A DNA stretch of 64,000 bases from Magnolia sinica (taxonomy: Eukaryota > Streptophyta > Magnoliopsida > Magnoliales > Magnoliaceae): assembly GCF_029962835.1 (NCBI RefSeq), contig NC_080582.1, positions 78,736,177 through 78,800,176 on the forward strand. Direction: 5' to 3'. The notes under the pieces are model-generated. The model did not search any database. It was given only the letters and a program-made list of their open reading frames with translations, and was not told the DNA's origin. Positions 48,405 to 61,067 of this stretch are shown here, piece after piece. A program made the position numbers and the translations under genes. Numbering within the stretch: position 1 is the first letter of the stretch; each line of letters starts with the position of its first letter.

Positions 48405-48850
48405 TACGTTTGGGCCCCACCGTGATGTATGTGTTTTATCCTTACCGTCCATCCATTTTTGCAGCTCATTTTAGGGCATGAGTCCAAAAATGAGGCAGAT
48501 CCAAATCTCAGATGGACTGAACCACGGCAGACAATGATGATTGAATGTCCACCATTAAAAACTTCTGGGGGGCCACAATAGTTTTAGATCAAGCTGATAT
48601 TTGTGTTTTCCCTTCATCCAGGTATGTGTGACGTAATCAACAGGTTAGATGGTAGATAAACATTAAGGTGGGCCTTATGACAATTTTAATGATGGGCGTT
48701 CAATTGACACTGTTTCCTATGGTGTGGTCCACTGATATTTCGATCTTCCTCAGGTTTGGACTCATGCTATAAAATGATCTGGAAAAATGGATAGACGGAT
48801 TGGATAGAACACATACATCATGGTACGGCCCACAACACCGACCAATAGTG
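48405..48850. mobile_element. Foldback MITE in the SDR intron
   Basis: Arms GGGCCCCACCGTGATGTATG and ACACATACATCATGGTACGG face each other around GATCAAGCTGATATTTGTG..TTCCCTTCATCCAGG. It lies in the presumed first intron (or promoter) of the SDR gene. Confidence 0.78.
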
Positions 48851-49239
48851 AGATTTCAATACAGGAGGATGACTACCGGATCCGAGTCTACTCATCCGTT
48901 GGTTGGAATGGAAATGAAAAGACGTGGATGGTTGTGCGGTTGATGGAGCCAGTTACCACATAACTGGCAGACCTTACTGTAGATGGTCCACGGTAGGAGA
49001 GCCTGTCTGATGGGAAAATCGCGTGGCCTTCACACAGACGAGGAAATAATGAAAATTTGGCTGATGGCCTGCATTCAAATTGAAGATGTCGATTGATCGG
49101 ATTGCTAGAAATCATTCGACAGGTGTGACTTTCTGTAACCTGGGCCACCATCTGTAGGGTCCACTAGATGAACTATTTGGATTCACCAACAGCACACAGC
49201 TATCCCACTCGTATAGCCATGTGTCTGAACAAATCGGTC
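48851..49239. other. No gene seen
   Basis: The region should contain the SDR first exon or promoter if the gene is complete, but I found no ATG followed by a phase-matching donor with confidence. Confidence 0.4.
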
Positions 49240-49845
49240 AGAAATGAGCCGTATACGAATCGAACCGCGTCAAGCCTGGCACAGCTTGGTCGGCTCGGCT
49301 AGAAGCTAACCTTAGCTCAAACTTGGCTCGGCTCAGTCTTCAAGCCTGATTGGCCAGCTCAGCTTGGCTCAGTCAGAATTCGAGCTTGTGCAAAATTTTC
49401 TCAAACACACGGAGTACATCTTCAATTTTTACATAATGCAAAACAATAATAAAAGTTTACTGGTATTTCATCAAATACTCGGTAGGCAATATTAAAATCA
49501 TGATTTGAGGGCAATTTTACCCATGAAAAGTTTTTTGTTTTTTAGTAATTTATTTCGTATACATTCCTTCCTCACCACTAACCGATCCCACGGAAAATAT
49601 ATGCACCCGAAACAATACTTCATTAAGTCATTTCATTAAACACTTGGCGAGCATCATCGATATCAAAATAACCAGAGTCATCGCGCTCATTCGATCCGAG
49701 TCAAGCTGAGCTCGGACAAGATCGAAGTCAAATCGAAATTTTTTCTAACTCCAAAAACCAGCTTGACACGGTCCGAATCCAATTTCGAGCCCAGATAAGT
49801 CAAGCAAGCTGACCGAGCTAATTCGACTCGTGTACAGCTGAAACA
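49240..49845. mobile_element. hAT-like non-autonomous element (GAGCTCGA-rich)
   Basis: Left GAGCCGTATACGAATCGAAC and right AATTCGACTCGTGTACAGCT are inverted. Subterminal CTTGGCTCGGCTCAG motifs match the copy at 61170-61659 (for example AGCTCGAACTTGGCTCGGCT there). No coding capacity. Confidence 0.7.
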
Positions 49846-50201
49846 CCCATAGCATAATTTCACTGTGGGTGATTCTTATCACCATAAGAAGTTGGCCTCA
49901 CTTGATCTCACCACCACTTAAAGAATCAAAGCTAGGGTGGCATGCTGAGACTTCTCAACGGGATGATACGTTTCATCCACAAGGAAGTTTAGCTAAGGGT
50001 GTTTACCATTACAAGAAAGTGGAAAAATCACCTGTTCTCGGTGAGGGTGGAGGTTGCCATCGTACTCCTTAGTCTAATGGATTTAGGTGGTGGTGGAGTT
50101 TTCTTTATAGATGGGAGGGATTCGTTTCCTCATCGCTGATTTCGAGGTGAATCCGACAATTCATCTCGGTTTCAACGCTTCGGAATCGGTCCGCCTGCAG
50201 C

Positions 50202-50754
50202 GGGTGCGGATTGGATACTGAAAGGTCAGTGGCCAAATCGCTACTGAAGTGACGTCACCAAGCTCTGTGGACCCCATCACGATGCATGTGTTGTATCTAT
50301 ACCGTCCAACCATTTTTAGAGATCGTTTTATGGCATTGAAAACAGAATGAAATAATCCAAAATTCAAGTGGACCCACCACAGAAAACCGTGGGAGCCATC
50401 ACACCCACCGTTGAAACATTTATAGGGCCCACAGTGATGTATTTTTGAGATCCATCCTTTTCATAAGTTAACATATAGATAGATGAAGTGAAAAAAAAAT
50501 ATCAGCTTCATCAGAAACTATAGTGGCCCTTAAGAAGTTTTGAACGGTGGATGTCACTGTTCCCACTATTTTCTATGGTGGGTCCACTTGAATTTATATC
50601 TATATCATTCTTTTTGTAATGACATAAAACGATCTCTAAAAATGGTTGGACGGTATGGATACAACACACGTATCATGGCGGGGTCCACAGAGATAGGTGA
50701 CGTCACTTCAGTAGCGATTTGGCTACTGACCTTGTCAGTCTCCAATCCGCGCCC
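50202..50754. mobile_element. Foldback MITE, Mutator-like, copy 3 (reference copy)
   Basis: A 553-base palindromic element with a perfect 9-base target duplication GCCTGCAGC (50193-50201 and 50755-50763). Ends are GGGTGCGGATTGGATACTGA and the inverse of GGGCGCGGATTGGAGACTGA. The inverted arms extend well over 150 bases each, through GCCAAATCGCTACTGAAGTG and TTTTTAGAGATCGTTTTATG. No ORF. The clearest member of the family here. Confidence 0.92.
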
Positions 50755-50774
50755 GCCTGCAGCACCCGCCACCA

Positions 50775-51250
50775 GGGACATCTCTGGTGGCAAGGCTCTG
50801 TGGGGCCCACTGTGATGACTGTCTTTTATCCACGCCGTCCATCCGTTTTATATAGATTATTTTAATGGATGAATAAAAATGAGGCATAACCAAAGTCAAA
50901 GTGGATCACAACAAAGGAAATAGTGAGAAATGAATGCATACCGTGGAAAACTTCTTGGAGGCCACTGAAGTTTCCGATCAAGCTGATATTTGTGTTTTCC
51001 CTTCTTCCAGATATATGTGACCTTATGAATAGGTTGGATGGAAAATAAACATCACGGTGGGCCCTACTAAGGTTTCAGCGGCGAGTGTCATTATCCCCAC
51101 TGTTTCCTATGGTGTGGTCCATTTGAGCATTGGATCTTCCTCATTTTTGTCATTTTCCCCTAAAATGATTTGAAAATACAGATGAACGGATTGGATAAAA
51201 CATATAAATAACGAGTGGGTCGCACAGAGTCATGCCACCAGGCAATCCCC
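50775..51250. mobile_element. Foldback MITE copy adjacent to copy 3
   Basis: Left CTCTGGTGGCAAGGCTCTGT is mirrored by right CACAGAGTCATGCCACCAGG. Only about 11 bases separate it from the target duplication of the preceding MITE. No clear 9-base duplication of its own. Confidence 0.72.
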
Positions 51251-51574
51251 TTCCGTTTCTGGGGGTCGTAGCTAAGGCCAAGAAAAGATATTCGGTGATG
51301 CTGATGCGGGTATGCCCGGCCTATGATTTTATTTTGAACCCTTCGGCTTCATGCGGTGACTGGCCGGCCAGAATTGGGCCGGGGTCCTAACTTTAGAAGC
51401 CCTCTAAGATGGGTTGGGGTCTTTTCTCAGTAAGGAAAATGTTAACCTGAAGCCCACCTTGTGGAGATCTAGACCATGCATTAGCACTTACCATCATTGA
51501 TGGGCGTCGGCCAAAAAAAAATCGTCATCAAACAATCTTAACGGTATGATCAATGGACTTCCTTTTATTGCACC

Positions 51575-51576
<2 letters not shown>

Positions 51577-51614
<38 letters not shown>
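51577..51614. repeat. (GA)n microsatellite
   Basis: Uninterrupted AG dinucleotides. Confidence 0.97.
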
Positions 51615-51615
<1 letters not shown>

Positions 51616-51689
51616 CCATTTGATGGATGCATATTAACAATTAGTTTAGGACAGCTAATTAGGCAGCTAAAATCATCTAATAGAGTTTT

Positions 51690-52312
51690 TTTTTTAATTG
51701 ACTCCATATGCTTTGTTTAGTTAGCCTAATTTTAAATCTTTTGTATTTTAAAGTATTCCTCCATAAATCTAACTTTGTGCTTAAGATCTCTCTCATTTTG
51801 TCTATAGAAATTATGTCATCACATCACGGGATCTCTTCCCGCAAGTACTTCGTTAACTCATCCATAATCAATGTGAAAAAGTATAGTTTCAATACTGACC
51901 TTTGGTGTAAGCTTACTTGTCTCTCTAATAGTGTTCCTGACATTTGTTACCGCTCCCTCGTATGCATTATTAATTATGTCAAAATATTCTCTTAACACTT
52001 CTTTCTTTCCCAACTCTAATCAAATTAATTATCTAGGAATTCTATCACATGATTTCATTAAGTCAATAAGATGATGCAAAGATCCTTCCTTCTCTTCCCA
52101 TATTTTTCTATCAATTTTCTCAATAGGAAAATAACTTTAATGGTAGACCTCTCGTGCATGAAACCAAATGAACTGGTTGAAACTTTCATCTTATGTGTTA
52201 GCCTTCTACTCAATCACTTTTCTAAAGTTTAATAGAATGGCTCATAAGTTTAATCCCATGATGATTAGCGCAGCTTTGTACGTCTCCTTTGTTCTTACTC
52301 ACTCTAAACCAA
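51690..52312 (-). pseudogene. RTE-type LINE reverse transcriptase relic
   Basis: The minus strand translates, with several stops and frame shifts, to blocks of the plant RTE-type reverse transcriptase. From high to low coordinates: TKETYKAALIIMGLNL and KVIE (canonical NKGDIQNC..GIKLMSHTMKLW), FHARQVYH, LHHLIDLMKSCDRIPR (canonical DLEKAYDRVPR), AYEGAVTNVRNT, DELTKYLREEIP, ISIDKMREILSTKLDLWRNTLKYKRFKIRLTK. The YADD-type active site block is degenerate. Only about 620 bases remain, so it is a 5'- and 3'-truncated dead copy. Confidence 0.8.
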
Positions 52313-52839
52313 CCAAAGATCCAAACTTATTCCATTAGTTTAGTAGATTGTCTCATAGCCAAAACTAGTTAGAGATGAGACAATCATGCATGTAGTTGGG
52401 TGTAAGCTCATTGTGGTGTATGTATGACATCCAACTCATATGGTAAGTTATATGATGGATGCCCCGAGATCCAATCCACCCATCAAGTAGGCCTCAAGTA
52501 AATTTGGAGTATTTTGGACAGTTGTCCAGTGGCTAAGTGTAACTACTCGATTATTAAGGACAGATTGTGGATTTCCAAGTTTAGTAGATTTGTTTTTTAA
52601 ATCTACACTCTTGATGTTCTGTCGTTATATCCCTTCCTTCTCTAAGGTTCCAACTAATATTTTGTAAGTGAGAGTGCATTTACGGTAAATATGTATTTAA
52701 AAGATTGTAAAGAAGGCATTCAAAGGTTGACTCCTGGCCAATATTGGGGAACCAGTCACTGGGATTCGACCCTTCTAAAGGTGTTTCTTTCACATCAAAT
52801 GATTTATCCTTGTTCATGTGGAGGATGCCATTTTTGAAG
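52313..52839. other. Intergenic DNA, no gene
   Basis: No gene. MITE-like text near 52390-52500 only. Confidence 0.45.
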
Positions 52840-52855
52840 GGACAAAGTCATGGAT

Positions 52856-53025
52856 TTTTATTTATTTATTATTATTTTTTTCAAAAGGTTAGCTCGTTGG
52901 CACACACCCACGTCAGTACACACACTCCATGTTAGCCAACCCCACTAGGGATCGATACCAAGACCTTAAGCGTTGAAATGAGATATCTCCACTCAGTCTG
53001 CCAGTTGAGCTATGGATCCGGGTGT
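52856..53025 (-). mobile_element. SINE (tRNA-derived, Au-like), copy 1
   Basis: On the minus strand it starts ACCCGGATCCATAGCTCAACTGGCAGA (A box TAGCTCAACTGGCAGA), has GGTCTTGGTATCGATCCC as B box, and ends in an AATAATAAATAAATAAA tail. It is flanked by 16-base direct repeats, GGACAAAGTCATGGAT (52840-52855) and GGACAAAGTCACGGAT (53026-53041), one mismatch. Start and text resemble the plant Au SINE family. Confidence 0.88.
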
Positions 53026-53160
53026 GGACAAAGTCACGGATGCTTTGCTACAAAAACCCCCTGATTGGATGAGTAGTGATCAATTTATGGGGCCTCTCAT
53101 TTTTATTTTGGGGTGACCCTTTTCAAAGATGGGTTTAATAGGTATACAATGGTGGGCACT

Positions 53161-53560
53161 TGACGTGGGGGAGGACGTGATGAGGTCGATCACCGTCTTC
53201 CTTGATCGGTAACTATCTTAAATTCACAAGGCTCTTTTAAATCCACAAAAGCTTTCTCGAATCCGTGAAAAGAAAGAAGAAAATTTCTAAGGAATTAATT
53301 TATTGAATGAATGATTACAAAATTGAGTTTTCCATACCTTAAATAACCCTAAATAAACCCTAAAATTGTAAATAAGAGTCCTAATCAAATAAAAAAGTAT
53401 TTCTAAAAAATGTGTAATTTTCGTCATCTATCGACTTGTCGTCGACTGGTCAAGTCGACAAGTCGAAACAACTCATAACTGTTCAAAAATTTAAACTGAA
53501 AATTCTATGATTTTTTGACTTGTCGACCTGTCGAATATTATTTTGACCTGTCTAAACTGG
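53161..53560 (-). mobile_element. LTR fragment, same family as the solo LTR at 36.6 kb, fossil
   Basis: TGACGTGGGGGAGGACGTGA at 53161 matches the start of the LTR at 55022, and GAATCCGTGAAAAGAAAGAA matches the one at 36581. The remainder diverges into CGACTGGTCAAGTCGAC repeats. Confidence 0.6.
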
Positions 53561-53894
53561 CAAAAATCACCCAACAAGCAATCCGGAATAGTAACTTGAC
53601 CTGTTTAAACGGGCAGAAATCAGCCAATACACAATTTGAAATTTCAGACAGAATTTCGACCTGTCAACCACAAAGGATGATTGGTCAAACTATGCTGAAT
53701 TTTTGTCGATTTCTCTTTGGATTTCTTCCGATCCATGCGCATTAGGAACATGCTTGATCCCCATCCTACACCAGCCCTACATTCAACTAGTTGCACTATT
53801 TTCTCATCAGCAATAAGTTGTTTGTGAGTCATTCTCCATGAAAAAAAAACACATCGCACATGAAACAATGCTATGTACGAGACACATACAAGAA

Positions 53895-56800
53895 TTACCC
53901 ATTTGTCAAATTGCACACTCGACGTATCTCCCCTTCATTGCCAGTTTTCACACCAACGGTCGTAAGCTTGATGAAGGACGCTGCCCACCTCTCGAAGAAG
54001 ATCTCCTGGCTCTCAGAGAACTCTTCAACCATCTCTTTTGTCCTTCCATCAGTAAACAACACCGAATCAGATTGAAAGAGCCCTTTACCAGCTAACAAAT
54101 TCCTGTAGAACTGATTATCAAACACCTGTGGTGTTTCAGGGTCATTGCTAACGGTTATAGACGTGCTCGCATCAGCAGGGCATTGATTTGTAAGCTGGTC
54201 TGCATAAGCTTTGTCCAGTGATCTGTCGATAGGGGTCAGCTTCCCATTTGAATCCTCTTTGAATCGATCGCTAAATGCGCTACAATGCGCAGACCCAATT
54301 GTATGAGCTCCTGCACAAAGTAAGGATTTAGGCCATTCAATAAAATGGCGACCAGAATTCGGAAAATGAATAGGGTCATGGTCTAGTGTGGATTTTTCTT
54401 ATAACCGTCCATTGTTTTTATGGTGTCTGGCCCACCTGATGAGTGAACTGGACCAGCGCATCTCCAAAGCAGCTTGGATCTCACATGTTAATTTTAAATC
54501 GCAAGCTACTTGATGGGGATCATTTAGACCAAATACTGATAGAAATACATATAGATGTATGGTGAAGATTGTTGAAACGTCCAAACCAAATGGACGGTTC
54601 AGATGCTACCGTTTTCATGGCATTTGAAACAGCCACACGTTGCGGCTATTTCGACATTTTCCACTTGTTGTGGCTGGTGGGTTTCCAAACGTTTGAAACT
54701 GATAGAATTAATGTAGTTAATGAGGGCATTTGTGTCTTTTCACATTGGTGGGAAAAGTCTATATAAGAAGTGCTTGTAGTCCGTTTGGAATCAACTCAGT
54801 GAGCTTGTAAGCAATTTAAAAAATATATAGCAAAAGTTTCTTTCTCTTCTCACGTGTCCAGTGAGTCTAAATTATAGGCTTTGTAAAGCCAAGAATAGTT
54901 CTGGCTAATACAGCCAACAAAGATAATAATGCATATCGACAATAATACAAGCTACATGAGATACTTGCAAAAAAAAAAAAAAAAGCTTCTTTCACTTAGC
55001 AAAGAAGATCATCCCTGCATTTGACATAGGGAGGGACGTGATGAGGTCAATCACCATTTTCCTAAGGGGATATCTACTCCGTATCAACATAGCTCTATGA
55101 ACTCCTTACAGAGCTTCCTTGAATCCACGAGGGTTAAAAGCGGGAATAATTGCTAATTAATTCGAAATAACTTAATTGACGGAAAAAAAAAATAAAATGA
55201 AATTACACTCTAAATAAGGAACTCAAACATAGAATGAAATTTTAGACTTAAACTCCAACTCAAACACCCTAAAAATGTGACTTGCTATAAATAGTAAGCC
55301 TACTATTTATAGACAAACTCTATTTCTACTAGACTTCATAGTTTTCGGCTAAAAATAATAAGCATCCAATTTAGCTCAACCACATTGTTCTCCTAACTTT
55401 TTAAAGCCATTTTCATGTTGGGCATGACTTCTACAACTCAAAGGAACAAAAGTTAAACTCAAATTAAAACTTACTATTTATAGTAAAAATGAAATTAAAT
55501 GAGGCTTTTAACTGTTGAATGGAATCTCCCAAATTCGGCGTGGGCAAACGCATATCAAGGTTAGTTAGCTTTGGTAGGTTCTCCTACCCCAAAATCATAT
55601 ATAATTTGTTAAAAAACTCATCTCAGTTTGTGAGATACAACTGTTTTAAGGCTCTGATAGTCTAGATCATTTCCGCCTCCAATCAGGCCTTCTCTGGTCC
55701 ATCTTTGCCATGAAAGTGTCCACGAGCCACTCTACATTAGCACATTCATCTTTTGGATTCTATGCAGCCAAGCCATGATCATAAGAAGCATTTGTCAAAC
55801 GGGTGACTGAATATGATGAATATATAATGCCTCATATTCAAATCCAAAAATTAAAGGTTAGGATCATGAATGAAGCATGGCTATAAGACCATAACTTATA
55901 TATGGAACGGATCAAATCATTATATGGATGCAATTTAGTGGTGGAAACTTGCCACTAAACCCTATCAAAACCCATATATCTATCTAGGGCAAAATTCTCC
56001 ATACCATTAATTTGTAGTGGTTTAAAGTTTGAATTATTAAAGGACATGTGAATGGTTTTACACTTAAGAAAAGGGTATTTTGGTCATTTGAAAATGCCTG
56101 TCTTTTTAACCATCCGTGTTGAGATTGTACCACTAACCTAATTCAACCAGACTCAGCCCAACCCAATCCAAGTTGGGTTAGGATTGAAACTTCAACGGCT
56201 TGGGTTCAGCTTGAGTTGGTTTAACTCAGATTGGATCTTGGACTGGGTCAATCCCTAGGCTGACTCTTCTTAAGATTTGAGTTGGGCTTGGGTTAACACT
56301 TAACTTGACCCATCTTTTAAATAAAAAATAAAATTGTATTGATTATTTCTTCCCAAGTTGGCCCGCTGATGTAGAGCAAAGATGGGCCAAAGAAGGCTCG
56401 ATAGGAGGTAGAAATGATATATGATTTTTGGGTAAGAGGACCTACTTGGGCCAATGAATCTGCTTCGTTGGGTTGCCCACGCCAGATTTGGGAGATTCCA
56501 TCAAATAGATGGTCAAAAGTCTCATTGAGTTTCGTTTTTACTATAAATAGTAAATTTTACTTCAGGTATAACTATTCGATCTTTTGAGTTGCAGAAGCAG
56601 TGCCCAAAGTCTAGCAGGAATAGAGGGCGTCTATAAGGAGTCCAAAGAGCTCCGTGGATTCGGAGTAATTATCCCCTGAGGAAGATGGTAACCGACCTGA
56701 TCATGTCCCTCTCTGCGCCACCTACCTATGTTCGACTAAGATGATTGGATAAGGACCAAAATCATCTACAACACTCATTTTACACAGCATATGAAACACC

Positions 56801-59800
56801 CAGGCTCTTTGGGGGGACACCATGTGGGATTTGTGAAATGTACTCTGTCAATTGGGCGGTACCCCTTATTTTATTATTATTAATTATTATTATCATTAGC
56901 TTTGTTAGTACATATGGTATAGTTTTTAGCCACACCCCACTTGGAAATTGATACTGAAACCTGAGTGTTGAAAGGAGGTTATCTTCACTCAATCTACCAC
57001 TTAAGCTATAGATCAGTGTGTGATATCCCTTATGTTCACAAGAAAAACTCCAGTCCATACAACCTCAAATAGGCCACACTAATGGGTGTAAATTGCACCC
57101 AGAACCCCTAAGCTTATGCGTGGTGGCCTGCCTGAGTTTTGGATTATGATGCTTTTTTGTATCTTCTCTTTAGCCATGTAATTTATACATGAAAAAAAGG
57201 CTTTGATGAAACATACCCACACCATAATGACCCAACATACAAACTTTTGTGTGTTTCATCCATGTTGTTCCCTGTGGTGTGGACCACCTGAGTTATGGTT
57301 CTGGTTGAATTTTTACCTGAAGATCTAGTACCAAAGAGTGCACCTTATCCTCCAAGTAGATTTCATATACACAACATGGTGGGTCCCAAAGAGCTTGGAC
57401 ACATAAAACAGGTGTTGCCCACCATTCCATTAAAAGAAGATTCCACATGACCCAAAAAATCATGATTGGATAATCACATCAGTACAACTAACTTCATTGC
57501 AAAATGGACAGTCAGTGTAAAAAACTAAAAATATCCCTACCGTCCATTTCGCAGGTCCATATCGAATGCTGTGATCACACGATCAGGATAAATATTAGGG
57601 CCACGTTCAATTCATGGTGGACTTCATCAGATCCAGTCGTCCATCATAAAGTGGAACCACTGGACCCCACATGTAAATTCCCAAAGTAATAATTCATAGA
57701 ACATGATAATGATAATGACTCTTCTTACCAGAGAGAGCAACAAGATCTTCAAGAGATAACCCTTTTGAGGCGAAGAGTCGAATCATCTCATCAATGGTGA
57801 AACTCGTGTCAACCATGTTACTTCGCACGTTTGAAACCAAAGAGACCCTCCCATCTCTCCTCCCCATTGGAACTTCAACCGCAGGTCCTCCAGCCTACAT
57901 AAAATAAGTAAATGCAACTACTTTCTTCATCAATAGGTCAATCCAGACCGTCCATCTCATTGGCCTGTTGAGGATGGAGTGTGATCAGAAAACCACACTG
58001 ATTGGACAATCTTAACCATCTGATTTTTTTCCCTGTTGAATCTGAAGTGCTAACCTTCAACTGGATGGTTAAGTATCGTCCAAATCAATGTGGATTTCAG
58101 CCTTCCTGTTTCCCAATTTTCTTTCCCCGCTGATCTGCACTCCAATTGAACACGTTGCAAAACGGCCATGATCTGAACCTTCCATTTGGTAGGTCATAAC
58201 TTGGATGAATCACTATTCAGAGGACGATTTGGATTGGAAGATCCTACCCATCTAGATGGTTATCTGTTGCAGATATCCTTTCCAACTGCACATTTATACT
58301 TCATCAATCCGATGGTTAAGATTGTCCAATCAAAACATGTTTCTTTATGCTTAAAGCTTTAAAAAGTAACCGTTATGAATACATTCGATGATGGTGTCTT
58401 GATATAACTTTGGGGACCATTTTAACTGTATGCAGAAAAGCCAATGAATTACACTGAAACGAGGGAAACTGTAATTGTGCCAAAACGTAGGGTCTCTTCG
58501 TTAAATCTCCAAAGGAAAAATTACTAGAAAACGCCCACCTCAATTTTGCATGCCTAAAAACTCCACGCAGCTTGTACATCTCTAAGTAATATCTACATGA
58601 TAAAAATACTTACAAAAAACATCTTTTCGATGATGTAATTACTAATAGTGAAAATTAGCAGCGATATAGTCATGAAAAAAGCCCCGAAACAATGATGTTT
58701 TTTTGCAAATAACTTGATACACCTGGGTTTTTTAGCAAATATTCAAATGGATAAAAGGATAGCTTTTGTGCACTCAAAGTTAAAAGAGAATTTTGGAATT
58801 TGTTTGTTTTTCTAAGAAACCAAAACAAAAAGGAAAAAGGCTTACCATTTCTACAGCATCTCTAGCAACTAAAACAAGGACATCAGCACATGAAACAGTG
58901 TCTGGGCAAAACACATCAATTAGTTTTTTAATAGATCCAACGACCCCAAGTCCACCTAAGGATGTGTTGGCCGGATCGCTTCTTTCGGTCCCATCTCCAT
59001 CAATCAACACCGATCCATCACAACCCTGTAAATAAGAAGATATTTTATCACTTTTTTTTTCTTTATTCGAGCTGATATTTATATATTAAATTCTTCACAC
59101 CATACAAGTTAATGCGTCCATGAAAGGGTGTATGTAAAATAAGGGGATGTAAATCGTGTCTCAGAGCTTGAAAAATATAAGGGGAGGAAGTGACATTTTC
59201 ATCGAAGGGGTATGATTCTTTTTTATGTGAAAATAGATTCTTGGAAAATCTTTACCATTGAAATGTTAACTCCCAATTAATGAAAAATGCCATTTTTTTA
59301 GAGAGTAATTTCCACCCAAGCATTCTCGGAGCTCCTAAATAATTACACTTTAGGTCAATTTGCCTGCTTAAATGGGTAATGATTACTTTTAATAACTGTT
59401 TGGAAGGAGAAAAAAATTGGGGAATAAATATGCCTCGAGAATTGAGATGAGATTGGATTGGATTGAACTATCACACCTAAAATTTATGCATCCCAGTTTT
59501 ACTACCTCATTAGCCCAAAAATGAGCAAGATTGTAAGCTCAAGTGGGCCACACCATTAGAAAAGGGGGATAATGATCTAGACCGTTCAAAAAAAGATTTG
59601 TGTAGGGCCAACAGTGATGTGTATTTATTATCAAACAGGATTAGAAAGACATAGATAAACTAAAAACACAAATATAAGTTTGATCCAAAACTTTTGTTAC
59701 TTTTGAAAAGTTTTCAACAGTAGGCATTCAATTCTCACTATAACCTCTGATGTGGCTCACAAGCGCCCTGTATTTGCCTCACTTTTTGGCTCATGGATGA

Positions 59801-60026
59801 GTAAATAAAATGGTACGAGGGCATGGATCAGATACATCAAGATGATCTCCACTGCTTCCACGTAACTCTTTTCTTTACTCCATTTTAATGAAGCCGCCAA
59901 CATCACAAGAGTGGCTTTCATGAATATATTATGGTATTAAATAATTACCCATTTATACCACTCATCATGGTAAATGGTAAATCGAGCATTCTTTTATTTC
60001 ATGTGTTTTGTGCACTGGGTTCTCTC

Positions 60027-60057
<31 letters not shown>

Positions 60058-60974
60058 GAGTGAGGAATACTCACCTGCTCACCTTCTTAGGTGAGCACCC
60101 GTGATCACCTTTGTACATGTGTCATGGCCACGGAATCTAAACGGTCCACGTGATGCGGCACCCCTTGAAACTACATGGGCCCAATTTCCAGACTAAACCA
60201 AAACTCTAGTGAGCCATAGCAAAGAGAAATGCAAATCAACGGAGAAAATTTTTTCCTTTTGTCATGGCCCACTAGAGTTTTGTATCGGGCTGAAAGTTAG
60301 ACTCATAAGGTTTCAAGGGGTGCCGCATCACGTGGACCGTTCAGATTCCGTGCCCATGACATGTGTCCAAAGGTGCTCATGTGTGCAAAGATTCCATGGA
60401 CCGTTCAGATTCCGTGCCCATCACAGAAGTTGTGGATGAGGCTATAATATATATATATATATAATGGTTCTATGCGGTCGAGCTCATGGGAACTTCCCAC
60501 GAGGTCGAGCTATGTGGGCCCCACCATGATGCGTGCCGAACATCTACCCCATCAGTCAGATGCACCATTCCATGATGGGCCACGAGCTTAAAAATCAAGT
60601 CAATCCATGACTTGGGTGGGCTACACCACATACAAAACTTGAGAGGGGTTACCCTCCCATTAAAACATTCATAATCATTTGTTGGGTCCACTGAGATGTG
60701 GTTCACAAATTCAGTCCATCCATTATGTGTTTCCCACTTGCATGCAGGGTCAAACCAAGTTTCAGACGCATAAAAATTTTAGGTAGGCCCCACCAAGTGA
60801 TTTTATATGTTTTAGGCATGTCTTCACATGATTTTAGATGGTATGGCCCACCTGAGTTCCGTATACAGCTGATTTTTGGAATATCCCATAATCTAAAGGG
60901 GATCCATCAAATGCACGGTGTTGATGTTCAACGCGCATCACGGTGGGGCCCACACAACTCGACTTCACGGGAAG

Positions 60975-61067
<93 letters not shown>

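Larger units (their letters stand above)
54311..57728 (-). other. Peroxidase intron 3 (3.4 kb)
   Basis: Contains two LTR pieces of one family in opposite orientation (55022-55739 and 56367-56720), an SINE (56870-57023) and a MITE-like arm at 57080-57400. GTAAG donor at 57728; TTTGTGCAG acceptor ending 54311. Confidence 0.93.

Noticed and set aside
52856-53025. tRNA gene suggested by A and B boxes
   Set aside because: No cloverleaf or anticodon arm can be formed, and a 3' tail with target duplications marks an SINE.
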